64,000 nt of DNA from Xanthomonas sp. DAR 35659 (GCF_041242975.1 NZ_CP162488.1:124001-188000), one strand, 5' to 3'. Shown: positions 16,102-26,137, counted from the first letter of the stretch. The notes: a model not told the origin generated them from the letters alone. A program made the numbers and translations.

Positions 16102-16899
16102 GCGAACGGCCGCGGCGCGCCGGCACTGGCCGCGCGCGTTGCGGCATCGCGCCATCGCTGTTGCGCGAGGCCGTGGATGTGCCGGCATCGTCGTCTCTCG
16201 ATGAGAGCGTTTACAGCGCCGCCGCGAACGCGCGCAGCGGCCAGGCATGCGACACCCAGTCCCCGGCGGTGATGTGTCTTGGTCTCTGCCGACGCCACGC
16301 GCGCTATCGCGCTGTCAGGCGTTGTCGCCCGGCGGTCCGCGGATTCGAGGCAACGCCGCAACCGGATCGCAGCGCTCAAGCGGCTTCGCAACGTCGCGCA
16401 CACCGCGCGCCATCCCGCATTGGCGATGACCGCCGCGCGGCCGTTTTGCGCAACGTCCATCACTGATAACGCTTACACCGTGGTCCGCATCTCAGCGAAT
16501 GTCTACGTCACGTTGCTTTGTTGCGCCGCACGGTGACAAACGCTGGCACACCGGATTAGGTTTGCGCGGTCGGTGATAGCGCTATCACGATCCGGCAAGA
16601 GCTGACGCGGCGAGCGCCGCGGCCAGGCCGCACGGTTCCGTTTCGCGTTGGGTACCGGCATTCGTTGTAGCGGGCGGCTGTGCCAGCGCCCGGATCGCAA
16701 AGTGGGTGGGTGCGCGATGGCGCGCCCGGCACCTTTCGGGGGGAAGGCGCGATTCATCCATCGATCGAGCAGTAGGGGATCACATGCAGGCATGCAGCGA
16801 TGCGTGTCACGTACCAGGGACCGCTTCGACGTCGGCATTCGCCGCGTCGTACGCCGCGGACGGCGATGTCCGTCCGACTCCAGCACCGAGGACATTCTG
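16102..16899 (+). promoter_or_regulatory. 798-bp gene-free region upstream of the SapC/halogenase locus
   Basis: No convincing gene. It holds a perfect LacI-type palindrome (see 16573-16588) and two partial look-alikes: GAGCGTTTACAGCG near 16205 and GATAACGCTTACACC near 16465. The region is lower in GC than its flanks around 16440-16600, as expected for a promoter. Confidence 0.5.
16573..16588. promoter_or_regulatory. LacI-family type operator palindrome
   Basis: GTGATAGCGCTATCAC is a perfect 16-bp inverted repeat with the central CG step usual for LacI/GalR operators. It lies about 310 bp before the receptor start at 16900. No LacI-type regulator gene is present in the window, so the protein must be encoded elsewhere. 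Confidence 0.6.
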
Positions 16900-19800
16900 A
16901 TGCGTCAGCAGTTGAAGAAGTTCCGCTCCAAGGCCATGTTCACCTTCGTCGGCGGGGTGCTGGTGATCAATCCGGCGTTCGCCCAGCAGGCGCCGCAGAC
17001 CCAGGCGCAGACCCCGACCCCGACCAGCCAGTCCTCGTCCTCGACCGACGCCACCACCCTGGACACGGTCAGCGTCACCGGCATCCGCAACAGCCTCAAC
17101 CAGTCGATGGGGATCAAGCGCGACAACGCCGGCGTGGTCGATGCGATCAGCGCCGAGGACATCGGCAAGTTCCCCGACACCAACCTGGCCGAATCGCTGC
17201 AGCGCATCACCGGCATCTCGATCGAGCGCCGCGACGGCGAAGGCGCGCAGGTCACCGCGCGCGGCTTCGGCCCGCAGTTCAACGCGGTCACCCTCAACGG
17301 CCGCGTGATTCCCGGCGCCGACGCGTTCGGCGCGCCGGGCGCGGTGCCGATCGGCGGCGTGGACGGCGGCACCCGCGCGTTCAACTTCGCCCAGCTCGCC
17401 TCCGAGGCGATCACCGGCCTGGAGGTGTACAAGACCAGCCGCGCCAATGCGCCCAGCGGCGGCATCGGCGCCACCATCAACATCCTCACCGACCGCCCGT
17501 TCAATCACAACGGCGTGGTCGCCAGCGCCGGCGTCAAGGCCGCCTACGACGATTCGCAGCCGTTCGACAACAAGGTCACGCCGGAAGTGTCCGGCATCTT
17601 CAGCTACACCAACCCGGACAAGACCTGGGGCATCGGCCTGAGCGGCAGCTACCAGAAGCGCCGCGGCGGCTCGGTACAGGCGACCGAAAATGCCTGGAAC
17701 ATCCAGCGCTGGACCGGCACCGATCCGGCGCTGCGCCCTGACGCCAACGTGCAGAACGCGCCGGCGATCGGTCAGCTCTACGGCATGCCCAACGACCTGC
17801 GCTATGCCTTCGCCGATTTCGAGCGCGAGCGCCTCAACGGCCAGGCGGTGCTGCAGTTCGCGCCGACCGACGCGCTGACCCTGACCCTGGACTACACCTA
17901 CTCCAGCAACGAGATCCGCGAGGACCGCGGCGAGCAGGGCATCTGGCTGCAGCGCGCCAACAGCTTCACCGACCTGGTGTTCGACACCGGGCAGGCGGTG
18001 GCCACCCCGGTGTACCTGCGCGACGTGCCCAACGGCGCCAAGGACTTCGGCATGGAGCAGCAGCGCAACATGCAGAAGTACAAGCTCGGCTCGCTGGGCT
18101 TCAACGCCGACTGGCAGGCCACCGACCGCCTGCGCCTGACCTTCGATGCGCACAACTCCAAGACGCAGAGCCTGCCCAACGATCCGGTCACCGGCGGCAG
18201 CGCCACCTATCTCAGCTACGCCGGCACCAACAACTGCACCAGCGGCACCCAGTGCGGCGGGCAGTGGGCGCAGGAACTGTTCTTCAACAACAGCCTGCCG
18301 ATCGGCGCGCGCACCTGGTATCCGACCGCGGCCGATTCGATCGCCGGGACCAACGGCCTGCTCAACCAGGACTTCAGTCCGGCCGAAATCGGTTCGCAAG
18401 TGCTGCGCATCTATTACCAGAGCCAGGTGACCGAGGTGAAGGAAGGGCGCGTCGACGGCCAGTTCGACTTCGACAACGGCCGCTTCCAGTTCGGCGTGGA
18501 CAGCGCCAAGACCACCATGAACCGGCGCACCAGCGATACCTATTCGGCGCTGGGCGACTGGGGCGTGGCCAATGCCGGCAACGAGCCGGGCATGCTGGCG
18601 CTGTTGCAGCCGGTCGGGATCACCGGCATGTTCAAGGACTTCAATGCCTCCGGCGCCGCGCCGCATGCCTGGCGCGGCAACGCCGACCAACTGGCGCAGT
18701 GGGCCGGCAACGCCTACGGCGCGACCACGCGCTACAACCCGCTGTTCAGCGCCGACAACCAGGTCGAGGAAAAGACCCGCGCCGCGTACATGCAGTTGGA
18801 ATTCGACGGCACGCTCGGCAGCATGACCACCAATACCCGCATCGGCGTGCGCTACGAGAAGACCGATGTGGTCTCCACCTCGCAGGTCGCGACCCCGACC
18901 GCGCTGGAGTGGCAGGCCAACAACGACTTCCAGTTGTTGCGTTCCGACGAAGTGCAGCCGTTCAGCGAGAAGCACAGCTATAGCTACGTGCTGCCGAACC
19001 TGGATTTCAGCATCAACCTCACCGACGAACTGAAGGCCCGCGCCTCGTTCGGGCAGAGCATCGCGCGCGCCCCGTACAGCAACCTGCTTGCCGGGCCGAC
19101 GCCGGGCACGCCGAGCGGCTCGATCCTGATCAATCCGTCCACGCGTGCGTCCGGCAGTGCCCAGAACCCGAGCCTGGATCCGCTGGAATCCAACAACCTG
19201 GACCTGGCGCTGGAGTGGTACTTCGCCGATGCCAGCTACGTCTCGCTGACGTTCTGGGACAAGCGCGTGTCCAACTTCATCGGCACCAGCGTCACCCGCG
19301 AAAACCTGTACGGCCTGCGCGATCCCACCTCCGGGCCGGACGCGCAGGCGGCGCTGGCCTTCCTGCAGAGCGGCGCCTGCGCCGCGCAGGTCGGCGCCGC
19401 CGGCAACGACGTGGCCGCGGCCTGTTCGGCCAACGACACCTCGCTGTTCTCGGCGATGGCGCTGCTGCGCAACGCCGCGGCCACCGGCGGACTCGGTGCG
19501 TACAACGGCAGCTCGGCGCAGAGCCTGGCGCTGGAGAATGCCTACGACATCGTCGCCGCACCGAATGACCCGCTGTACGAGTTCGACGTGTCGCGCCCGG
19601 TCAACCAGAACAAGGCCAAGATCCACGGCTGGGAAATGGGCGGACAGTACTTCTTCGGCGATACCGGCTTCGGCGTCTACGCCAACTACACCATCGTCAA
19701 GGGCGACGTCGGCTTCGACAACACCGTGCTCGACCGCGACCAGTTCGCGCTGCTCGGCCTCAGCGACACCGCCAACGTCATGCTGATGTACGAGAAGTAC

Positions 19801-20073
19801 GGCTGGAGCGCGCGCCTGGCCTGGAACTGGCGCGACGAATACCTGATCGCGGCCAACCAGGACGGGTCCAACCGCAACCCGTACTACGTCGAGCCGTACC
19901 AGCAACTGGACCTGAGCGTGAGCTACGCCATCACCGACAACCTGTCGATCGGTTTCGAGGCGATCAACATCACCAGCGAGGACGTGCGCTGGCACGGACG
20001 CTCGAAGAAGCAGGTGATCAAGGTGCTGGACCAGAGCCCGCGCTATACCTTGGGCGTGCGCTACAACTTCTGA
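16900..20073 (+). CDS. TonB-dependent receptor (Caulobacter type), SapC/halogenase locus
   Basis: A 1057-residue outer-membrane receptor. It has a signal peptide (VLVINPAFAQ), a Gln/Thr/Ser-rich spacer, a TonB box (LDTVSVTGIR), and a plug domain with VDAISAEDIGKFPDTNLAES, ERRDGEGAQVTARGFGPQFN. The barrel ends in the canonical aromatic C-terminus (YTLGVRYNF). The KFPDTNLAESLQRITG pattern marks the subgroup found in carbohydrate-utilisation loci of Xanthomonas and Caulobacter. The ATG at 16900 has GAGGA before it; the frame is open for 84 codons upstream without any signal-like sequence. It is followed in series by SapC, cupin and halogenase genes, which points to import and processing of one substrate. 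Confidence 0.93.
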   Translation: MRQQLKKFRSKAMFTFVGGVLVINPAFAQQAPQTQAQTPTPTSQSSSSTDATTLDTVSVTGIRNSLNQSMGIKRDNAGVVDAISAEDIGKFPDTNLAESLQRITGISIERRDGEGAQVTARGFGPQFNAVTLNGRVIPGADAFGAPGAVPIGGVDGGTRAFNFAQLASEAITGLEVYKTSRANAPSGGIGATINILTDRPFNHNGVVASAGVKAAYDDSQPFDNKVTPEVSGIFSYTNPDKTWGIGLSGSYQKRRGGSVQATENAWNIQRWTGTDPALRPDANVQNAPAIGQLYGMPNDLRYAFADFERERLNGQAVLQFAPTDALTLTLDYTYSSNEIREDRGEQGIWLQRANSFTDLVFDTGQAVATPVYLRDVPNGAKDFGMEQQRNMQKYKLGSLGFNADWQATDRLRLTFDAHNSKTQSLPNDPVTGGSATYLSYAGTNNCTSGTQCGGQWAQELFFNNSLPIGARTWYPTAADSIAGTNGLLNQDFSPAEIGSQVLRIYYQSQVTEVKEGRVDGQFDFDNGRFQFGVDSAKTTMNRRTSDTYSALGDWGVANAGNEPGMLALLQPVGITGMFKDFNASGAAPHAWRGNADQLAQWAGNAYGATTRYNPLFSADNQVEEKTRAAYMQLEFDGTLGSMTTNTRIGVRYEKTDVVSTSQVATPTALEWQANNDFQLLRSDEVQPFSEKHSYSYVLPNLDFSINLTDELKARASFGQSIARAPYSNLLAGPTPGTPSGSILINPSTRASGSAQNPSLDPLESNNLDLALEWYFADASYVSLTFWDKRVSNFIGTSVTRENLYGLRDPTSGPDAQAALAFLQSGACAAQVGAAGNDVAAACSANDTSLFSAMALLRNAAATGGLGAYNGSSAQSLALENAYDIVAAPNDPLYEFDVSRPVNQNKAKIHGWEMGGQYFFGDTGFGVYANYTIVKGDVGFDNTVLDRDQFALLGLSDTANVMLMYEKYGWSARLAWNWRDEYLIAANQDGSNRNPYYVEPYQQLDLSVSYAITDNLSIGFEAINITSEDVRWHGRSKKQVIKVLDQSPRYTLGVRYNF

Positions 20074-20213
20074 GTCCGGCCGGCCGCGCGCGGCGGTGGC
20101 CGCGTGCGGCAACGCGCGTGCGCCGCACCGCGTCTTGCGGGCGCGGCGCTTTGCTGCAATGGTCGCGTGGCGCGGCGTCCGCCGCCGATCGTCACCGACC
20201 CGCTGGAGACCAG

Positions 20214-20978
20214 ATGGCCCGCTACGAACTGCTCAACAACGTCGCCCACCAGGACCTGCGCGTGATCCTGCGCTTCGGTACCGAGTTCGGCGACGCCACC
20301 GGCGTGGTCCAGGCGTTTCCCACCGAGTTCGCCGAACTGCAGCGCGAGTATCCGATCCTGCTGCGCAAGCGGGCGGACGGGGACGGCTACCAGGCGGTGG
20401 CATTGCTGGGCTTCGAGCAGCACGAGAACCTGTTCCTGCACGGCGAGCGCTGGAATGCCGCCTACCTGCCGGGCATCGTCGCCAAGGGGCCGTTCCTGAT
20501 CGGCTTCCAGGAGCAGTACGAGGACGGGCAGCTGCGCCGCGAGCCGGTGATCCATGTCGATCTGGACCACCCGCGCGTGAGCTTCGGCGAAGGCGAGCGG
20601 GTGTTCCTGCCGCAGGGCGGACACAGCCCGTACCTGGAGCACATCATCACCGTGCTGCGCGGCATCCGCGACGGCGTGGAAGGCGGCGATGCGATGTTCG
20701 CCGCCTTCGATGCGCTGGGGCTGATCCAGCCGTTGCGCATCGACGTGCAACTCGGGCAGGCGCACAACGTGCACCTGGCCGGACTGTACGGCATCGACCG
20801 CGAGCGGCTGGCCGCGCTGGATGCGGCGTCGTTGCACGGATTGCACCAGGCCGGCTACCTGGAAGGGGCCTACCTGTTGCTGGCCTCGCTGCACAACATG
20901 CGCCGGCTGATCGCCGAGAAGCAGCGTCGCCTGCAAGCGCTGGACACCGCCGCGGCCGCCGCCGGGCAGGCCGCCTGA
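20214..20978 (+). CDS. SapC-family protein
   Basis: A 254-residue soluble protein of the SapC family (ATG at 20214). Recognisable are ILLRKRADGDGYQAVALLGFEQHENLF early on, then a central GQLRREPVIHVDLDHP stretch and HNVHLAGLYGIDRERLAAL near the end. SapC was named from a Campylobacter S-layer locus, but in gamma- and alphaproteobacteria it sits next to TonB receptors and tryptophan-halogenase-like genes and has no proven activity. It lies 140 bp after the receptor and 5 bp before the cupin gene, so an operon is likely. Confidence 0.85.
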   Translation: MARYELLNNVAHQDLRVILRFGTEFGDATGVVQAFPTEFAELQREYPILLRKRADGDGYQAVALLGFEQHENLFLHGERWNAAYLPGIVAKGPFLIGFQEQYEDGQLRREPVIHVDLDHPRVSFGEGERVFLPQGGHSPYLEHIITVLRGIRDGVEGGDAMFAAFDALGLIQPLRIDVQLGQAHNVHLAGLYGIDRERLAALDAASLHGLHQAGYLEGAYLLLASLHNMRRLIAEKQRRLQALDTAAAAAGQAA

Positions 20979-20983
20979 GCGTC

Positions 20984-22003
20984 GTGGCGGACCTGGCGGC
21001 GATCGCCGAACGCAGCGACTGCCGAGCCACGGCGCTGCCGCTGGCCGAATTGCTGGAGGCCGGCGAACCGGTGGTGTTGCGTGGGCTGGTGCACGAGTGG
21101 ACGCTGGTCCAGGCCGGATTGCGCGGCGCCGACGCGGCGATGGACCTGCTGCGCGGGCACAGCAACGGATGCGCGCTGCAGTATTCCTACGGCGCGCCGG
21201 ACATCGCCGGGCGGCCGTTCTACAACGAGGACTTCACCGCGTTGAACTTCGAGGTGCGGCGCGGCGACCTGTCGGGCCTGCTCGAGGAGATCGCCGCGCA
21301 CCAGGACGATCCGCGGCCGCCGGCCTACTACCTGGCCTCGCTGCCGGTGGACGATGCCCTGCCGGGCTTTCGTGCCGGCAACGACGTGGACTTCGCCGCG
21401 CATTGGGTGCAGACGCGGCCGAGCATCTGGATCGGCAACCGCATCACCGCCTCCTGCCACTACGACGCGCCGCACAACCTGGCCTGCTGCGCGGTCGGAC
21501 GGCGCCGCTTCACCGTGTTCCCGCCCGATCAGATCGGCAATCTCTACCCCGGTCCGCTGGAACCTACGCCGGGTGGGCAGGCGATCAGCGTGGTGGATTT
21601 CGCCGCACCGGATTTCGACCGCTACCCGCGTTTCCGCGAGGCGCTGGCGCATGGCCGCAGCGCGGTGCTGGAACCGGGCGATGCGCTGTTCCTGCCCGGG
21701 CTGTGGTGGCACCACGTGGAAGGGCTGGAGCCGTTCAACGTGCTGGTCAACTACTGGTGGAGCAGCGTGCCGGCCTGGCTGCCGCCGCCGCTGCCGGCGC
21801 TGTACCACGCGCTGTGGGCGCTGCGCGACCGCCCGCCGGCGGAGAAGGCGGCGTGGCGTGCAGTGTTCGACTACTACGTGTTCGGGCCGGCCGAGCGCGC
21901 CGGCGCGCATCTGCCGGAACAGGCGCGGCAGGTACTGGGGCCGATCGACGACGCGCGCGCGCGGCAGCTGCGCGCGATGTTGCTGGCCAGGCTCAACCGC
22001 TGA
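20984..22003 (+). CDS. Cupin-like (JmjC-type) Fe(II)/2-oxoglutarate dioxygenase-like protein
   Basis: A 339-residue protein of the cupin_8/JmjC-like fold. The HxD iron ligands are H159 and D161 (SCHYDAPHN). The distal His lies in LWWHHVEGLEPFNV after GDALFLPG. These residues are complete, so the iron centre should be functional. Substrates of close homologues are unknown; hydroxylation of a protein or a sugar-linked ligand is only a guess. The GTG at 20984 is used as start because it follows the SapC stop by 5 bp and begins where the domain begins. It is part of the receptor-SapC-cupin-halogenase series. Confidence 0.85.
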   Translation: MADLAAIAERSDCRATALPLAELLEAGEPVVLRGLVHEWTLVQAGLRGADAAMDLLRGHSNGCALQYSYGAPDIAGRPFYNEDFTALNFEVRRGDLSGLLEEIAAHQDDPRPPAYYLASLPVDDALPGFRAGNDVDFAAHWVQTRPSIWIGNRITASCHYDAPHNLACCAVGRRRFTVFPPDQIGNLYPGPLEPTPGGQAISVVDFAAPDFDRYPRFREALAHGRSAVLEPGDALFLPGLWWHHVEGLEPFNVLVNYWWSSVPAWLPPPLPALYHALWALRDRPPAEKAAWRAVFDYYVFGPAERAGAHLPEQARQVLGPIDDARARQLRAMLLARLNR

Positions 22004-22059
22004 CCGCGCGCGATCGCGCGGTCGGCCCCCACATTCACGAGCGCAGGAGAGACGAGCCC

Positions 22060-23583
22060 ATGGCCCAGATACGCAAGGTGGTGATCGCGGGCGGCGGCAC
22101 GGCGGGCTGGATCGCCGCCAGCGCGCTGGCGCACCAGTTCCGCGACCTGCTGGACATCACCCTGGTCGAGTCCGAGCAGATCGGCACGGTCGGCGTCGGC
22201 GAATCCACGGTGCCGCCGATCCGCAGCTTCCACCGCTTCCTGCAGATCGACGAACAGGAGTTCCTGCACACCGTCGCCGGCACCTTCAAGCTCTCCATCT
22301 CCTTCGAGAACTGGCGCCGGCCGGGCGAGCGCTATCTGCATCCGTTCGGCATCACCGGGCAAAGCACCCTGGTCTGCGCGTTCCATCACTTCTGGCTGGA
22401 GGCGCAGCGGCGCGGCATGCCGTCGGAGTTGGGCGACTATTGCCTGGAGACGGTGGCTTCGCGCGTGGACCGCTTCGCGTTGCAGCAGACGCCGCCGGTC
22501 AATTACGCCTATCACCTCGATGCCGGGCTGTACGCCGGCCTGTTGCGCCGCCACGCCGAGCGCCACGGGCTCAAGCGCGTGGAAGGCAAGATCCAGCAGG
22601 TGCGGCAGGATCCGGAAAGCGGTTTCGTGCAGGCGCTGCTGCTGGAAGACGGCACCCTGCTCGAGGGCGATCTGTTCATCGACTGCACCGGCTTCCGCGG
22701 CCTGCTGACCGAGCAGACCCTGCACAGCGGCTACGAGGACTGGAAGCAGTGGCTGCCGTGCGACCGCGCGGTGGCGGTGCAGACCGAGGCGGTGGCGCCG
22801 CCGGTGCCGTACACCCGCGCCATCGCCCACGCCGCCGGCTGGCGCTGGCACATTCCGCTGCAGCATCGCGTCGGCTGCGGGCTGGTGTTCTCCAGCGCGC
22901 ACATGTCCGACGACGAAGCGCGCGCCAAGCTCCTGCACGACGCCGCCGCGCCGGCGATCAAGGAGCCGTGGCTGGTGCCGTTCCGCAGCGGCCGCCGGCT
23001 CAAGGCCTGGAACAAGAACGTGGTCGCGCTCGGCCTGGCCAGCGGCTTCATCGAGCCGCTGGAATCGACCAGCATCCACCTCACCATCGCCGCGGTGATG
23101 CGGCTGATCACCCTGTTCCCGACCGACGGCATCGCCCCGTCGATGGTGGACATCTACAACGAGGTCAGCCGCGCCGAGATGGAGCACGTGCGCGATTTCA
23201 TCATCCTGCACTACCACGCCAACCAGCGCGACGAGCCGATGTGGCAGGCCTGCCGCGAGATGGCCCTGCCCGAGTCGCTGCAGCAGCGGCTGCGCGCCTG
23301 GCGCGAACGCGCGCACGCCTGGCAGGGCAGCGACGAGCTGTTCCGGGTGGATTCGTGGATCCACGTGTTGCTCGGCCAGGGCATCGTGCCGACGCAGCAT
23401 CACCTGCTGGCGCGCGCGCTGCCGGACCGGGAACTGCAGCGCTTCCTCGACGCGATCCGCCAGCCCATCGACGACGCGGTGGCGCGCATGCCGTCGCAGG
23501 AGGCGTTCATCGCGCGCTACTGCCAGGCCGGGCCGGAGGTGTGGGCCGGTCGCACCCCGTCCAGGATGCCGACGCCGGCCTGA
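22060..23583 (+). CDS. Tryptophan-halogenase-family flavoprotein
   Basis: A 507-residue FAD-dependent protein of the tryptophan 7-halogenase family. It has the FAD-binding GGGTAGW (residues 11-17), the catalytic-lysine motif GTFKLSI with Lys77 (Lys79 in PrnA), and the WxWxIP signature (WRWHIP, residues 261-266) that separates halogenases from monooxygenases. Motifs needed for halide-to-HOCl chemistry are thus intact. The genomic setting beside a TonB receptor, SapC and a cupin is widespread in Xanthomonas and Caulobacter, and tryptophan is unlikely to be its substrate there. The ATG at 22060 has AGGAGA upstream. No flavin reductase gene is nearby. Confidence 0.9.
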   Translation: MAQIRKVVIAGGGTAGWIAASALAHQFRDLLDITLVESEQIGTVGVGESTVPPIRSFHRFLQIDEQEFLHTVAGTFKLSISFENWRRPGERYLHPFGITGQSTLVCAFHHFWLEAQRRGMPSELGDYCLETVASRVDRFALQQTPPVNYAYHLDAGLYAGLLRRHAERHGLKRVEGKIQQVRQDPESGFVQALLLEDGTLLEGDLFIDCTGFRGLLTEQTLHSGYEDWKQWLPCDRAVAVQTEAVAPPVPYTRAIAHAAGWRWHIPLQHRVGCGLVFSSAHMSDDEARAKLLHDAAAPAIKEPWLVPFRSGRRLKAWNKNVVALGLASGFIEPLESTSIHLTIAAVMRLITLFPTDGIAPSMVDIYNEVSRAEMEHVRDFIILHYHANQRDEPMWQACREMALPESLQQRLRAWRERAHAWQGSDELFRVDSWIHVLLGQGIVPTQHHLLARALPDRELQRFLDAIRQPIDDAVARMPSQEAFIARYCQAGPEVWAGRTPSRMPTPA

Positions 23584-23777
23584 GCGCACTCGCGCGCCGG
23601 CCCTCACCGCGCGTAGGGCCGATCGTGGTCCGGCCCCGCATGTGCACGGGCGCTCGCCCGCTGGTGTGACGGGCGCGCGGGCGCTAGCCTTGGCGGTGAG
23701 CGTCAGCGGTGACCGCGGAGGCATCCGCCGCGGATGCCGCGCATGGCTTGCCGCGACGAGATTCCTGCGAGGCCGCG

Positions 23778-24278
23778 ATGTCCCCATCAACGCCGCATGC
23801 CTGCCCGGATCCGGCAGCGCCACTGCGCTATCCGCCCGGCTATCCGCCGACCGGCGGGCGTGCGCGATTCTTCATCGGCGTGCGGTGGCTTGGCCCGGAC
23901 CTGTCGTTCTTCGGGCGACTCGGCGCCCAGCAGAAGGCGCGCAGCGCCGCGTTACTGGATCTCTGGGGCGGCGGCGCGCGGCAGCAGGCGGCGTGCGTGA
24001 TCGGCGCGATCCTGGCGCGGCGCCTGCGCTGGCCCGGCACCTGTTTCCTGCCCGACGACGCGTTCGTCGTCGTGTGCGGCGGACCGCGCTTCGGTGTACT
24101 GGACATCGACTACGACGCCGAAGACGCGATCGGCGAAATCGAGGAGCAGCTCGGGGTCGCGATGCCCGCCGGTTTCTGGGAGGGGACGGCGACGCAGACC
24201 CTGGGCGAGGTGGTCGATGCGCTGCTGGCGGCAGGGGCATGCGTTGGCGCAGCCCGCACGCCGCATGCGTCTGGCTGA
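23778..24278 (+). CDS. Hypothetical protein, 166 aa
   Basis: Unrecognised. The start is taken at the ATG at 23778; an upstream frame start at 23709 adds 23 residues with no obvious merit. The protein begins with a Pro-rich stretch (RYPPGYPPTGG), then RFFIGVRWLGPDLSFFG and a region with Asp/Glu clusters (DIDYDAEDAIGEIEEQLG). There is no signal peptide or membrane segment. Its neighbours are a halogenase upstream and a dipeptidase downstream on the same strand, but the gaps of 194 and 145 bp do not suggest an operon. Confidence 0.6.
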   Translation: MSPSTPHACPDPAAPLRYPPGYPPTGGRARFFIGVRWLGPDLSFFGRLGAQQKARSAALLDLWGGGARQQAACVIGAILARRLRWPGTCFLPDDAFVVVCGGPRFGVLDIDYDAEDAIGEIEEQLGVAMPAGFWEGTATQTLGEVVDALLAAGACVGAARTPHASG

Positions 24279-24423
24279 TCGCCGTCACGCGCAGCGGCCC
24301 GGTCCGAGCGAACCGGACGGCGGGCGTCACTCCCCCGATACGCGCACCTACCCGCCGTGGCGGGTCGCGGCAGGCGCGGCATGGCTATCATCGAACCGCC
24401 GCTCTCTCCGGGAACTTCCGCGC

Positions 24424-25674
24424 ATGAACCTGCACGTCCTTGGTCTTTCCCTGTCGCTGGCGCTGGCCGCGGCGTTGCCGGCGCAGGCCGTCGACTTCAC
24501 GAAAGCGGAAATGGCGCGCGCCACCGCGTTGCAGCAGCGCTTGCTGACGCTGGACTCGCATCTGGACACGCCGGCCAACTTCGAGCGCAGCGACTTCGAC
24601 ATCATGGCGGCGCACCCGGGCACGCGCATGGCGCAGGTGGACTACCCGCGCATGCGCGCCGGTGCGCTGGATGGCGGCTTCTGGGCGATCTACACCGGCC
24701 AGGGCGACCGCAGCGCGCAGGCGCACCTGGACGATCGCGACGCCGGGCTGGCAAGGCTGCTGGCGATCCACAGGGTGGTTGCAGCGCACCCGCAGCAGTT
24801 CGCCCTGGCCACGACGCCGGCCGATGCGGCGCGGATCAAGGCCGCCGGCAAGCGCGTGGTGTTCCTGAGCATGGAGAACGCCAGCCCGCTGGTCGCCGAT
24901 CCGTCGCTGCTGCGCTTCTACCACGCGCAAGGCCTGCGCCTGATGAGCACCGTGCATTTCCTCAACAACGAATTCGCCGACTCGGCCACCGACCCGAAGG
25001 GGCCGCAGTGGCGGGGCCTGAGTCCGGCCGGGCGGGAACTGGTGCAGCAGGCGCAAAAGCTCGGCATCGTCATCGACCAGTCGCATGCCTCCGATGCGGT
25101 GTTCGACCAGTTGATCGCGCTGTCGCCGGTGCCGATCCTGCTCTCGCACAGCGGCGCGCGCGCGGTGCATGCGCATCCGCGCAACATCGACGACGCGCGG
25201 TTGAAGGTGCTGGCCGCGCACGGCGGGGTGATCCAGCTCAACTCCTATGGCGGCTATCTGATCGACACCGGCGCCAGCCCCGAGCGCAAGGCCGCCGAGC
25301 AGGCGTTGAGCGCGAAGTACGGCGACTGGGAGCACCTCAGCCTGGCCGAGGGGCGCAAGCTGGAGCAGGAGATCAGGGCGCTGGATGCCAGGTATCCGGT
25401 GCGGCAGGCGACGCTGGACGACTTCTTCGCGCATCTGGAGCATGTGCTGGCGCTGGTGGGTCCCGAGCATGTGGGCATCGGCATGGACTGGGACGGCGGC
25501 GGCGGGGTCGCCGGCATGGAGGACGTCGGCGACCTGCCGAAGATCACCGCCTGGTTGTTGCGCAAGGGCTACAGCGAGCAGCAGATCGCCGCGATCTGGA
25601 GCGGCAACGTGCTGCGCGTGATGCAGCAGGCGCAGGACTGGGCGGCGGCGCAGGCGCGCACCGCAGCGCCCTGA
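24424..25674 (+). CDS. Membrane (renal-type) dipeptidase, peptidase family M19
   Basis: A 416-residue secreted zinc dipeptidase. It has a signal peptide to AQA (about residue 22). Family M19 metal-site motifs are present in order: DSHLDTP (HxD), the glutamate in FLSMENAS, then DQSHAS and LSHSGARAV for the two further histidines, and GIGMDWDGGGG near the C-terminus. It should hydrolyse dipeptides, perhaps including D-amino-acid or dehydro forms, in the periplasm. The ATG at 24424 is preceded by GGGAA. A stand-alone gene. Confidence 0.92.
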   Translation: MNLHVLGLSLSLALAAALPAQAVDFTKAEMARATALQQRLLTLDSHLDTPANFERSDFDIMAAHPGTRMAQVDYPRMRAGALDGGFWAIYTGQGDRSAQAHLDDRDAGLARLLAIHRVVAAHPQQFALATTPADAARIKAAGKRVVFLSMENASPLVADPSLLRFYHAQGLRLMSTVHFLNNEFADSATDPKGPQWRGLSPAGRELVQQAQKLGIVIDQSHASDAVFDQLIALSPVPILLSHSGARAVHAHPRNIDDARLKVLAAHGGVIQLNSYGGYLIDTGASPERKAAEQALSAKYGDWEHLSLAEGRKLEQEIRALDARYPVRQATLDDFFAHLEHVLALVGPEHVGIGMDWDGGGGVAGMEDVGDLPKITAWLLRKGYSEQQIAAIWSGNVLRVMQQAQDWAAAQARTAAP

Positions 25675-26137
25675 GCCCACTTGGGTCAGCGCGACCGGCG
25701 TGTTCCGCGCGGCAGCCGGTGCGCCGGCCGCCAGGTGGCACGCGGCGGTGGCGGTCGATCGAAGCGGTGCATCCTCCGCGCGCCGCTTGCCGGCCCGCGA
25801 CATCGCTCGATCGCCCAGGCGGGCGCACGCGAAAAACGCTGCGCCAGTTTTTACGTAGGAGCGGCTTCAGCCGCGACAGACACGCACCGCCCCACCACGG
25901 CGACCGCCGCCGCCGCGACGAACGCGACCGAACGCTTGGTAGCGCCGCGACTGGCCCTTGGCCATGCTGCACGGCACCCCGCACCTGGCGACAACGCCGC
26001 AAACGACAGCGCTTGCGCCCACTGCCACGGCCGGCGCCACCGACGCCGATCCGCAAGACCAAGCCGCACCGGCGCCGCGCCCACGCCATGCCGCACACCG
26101 AACCGGCACCGCGCAGCATCGGCTAGCATCGGTGCCC
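25675..26137. repeat. 463-bp intergenic region with one REP-type unit
   Basis: No gene is supported. A single GTAGGAGCGGCTTCAGCCGC unit with its GAC extension is at 25855-25877, preceded by a TTTTTA run at about 25849. The remainder is a GC-rich, Ala/Thr-codon-like sequence without a start or ribosome site. A TAGCAT -10-like box ends 8 bp before the glycerate kinase start. Confidence 0.6.
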
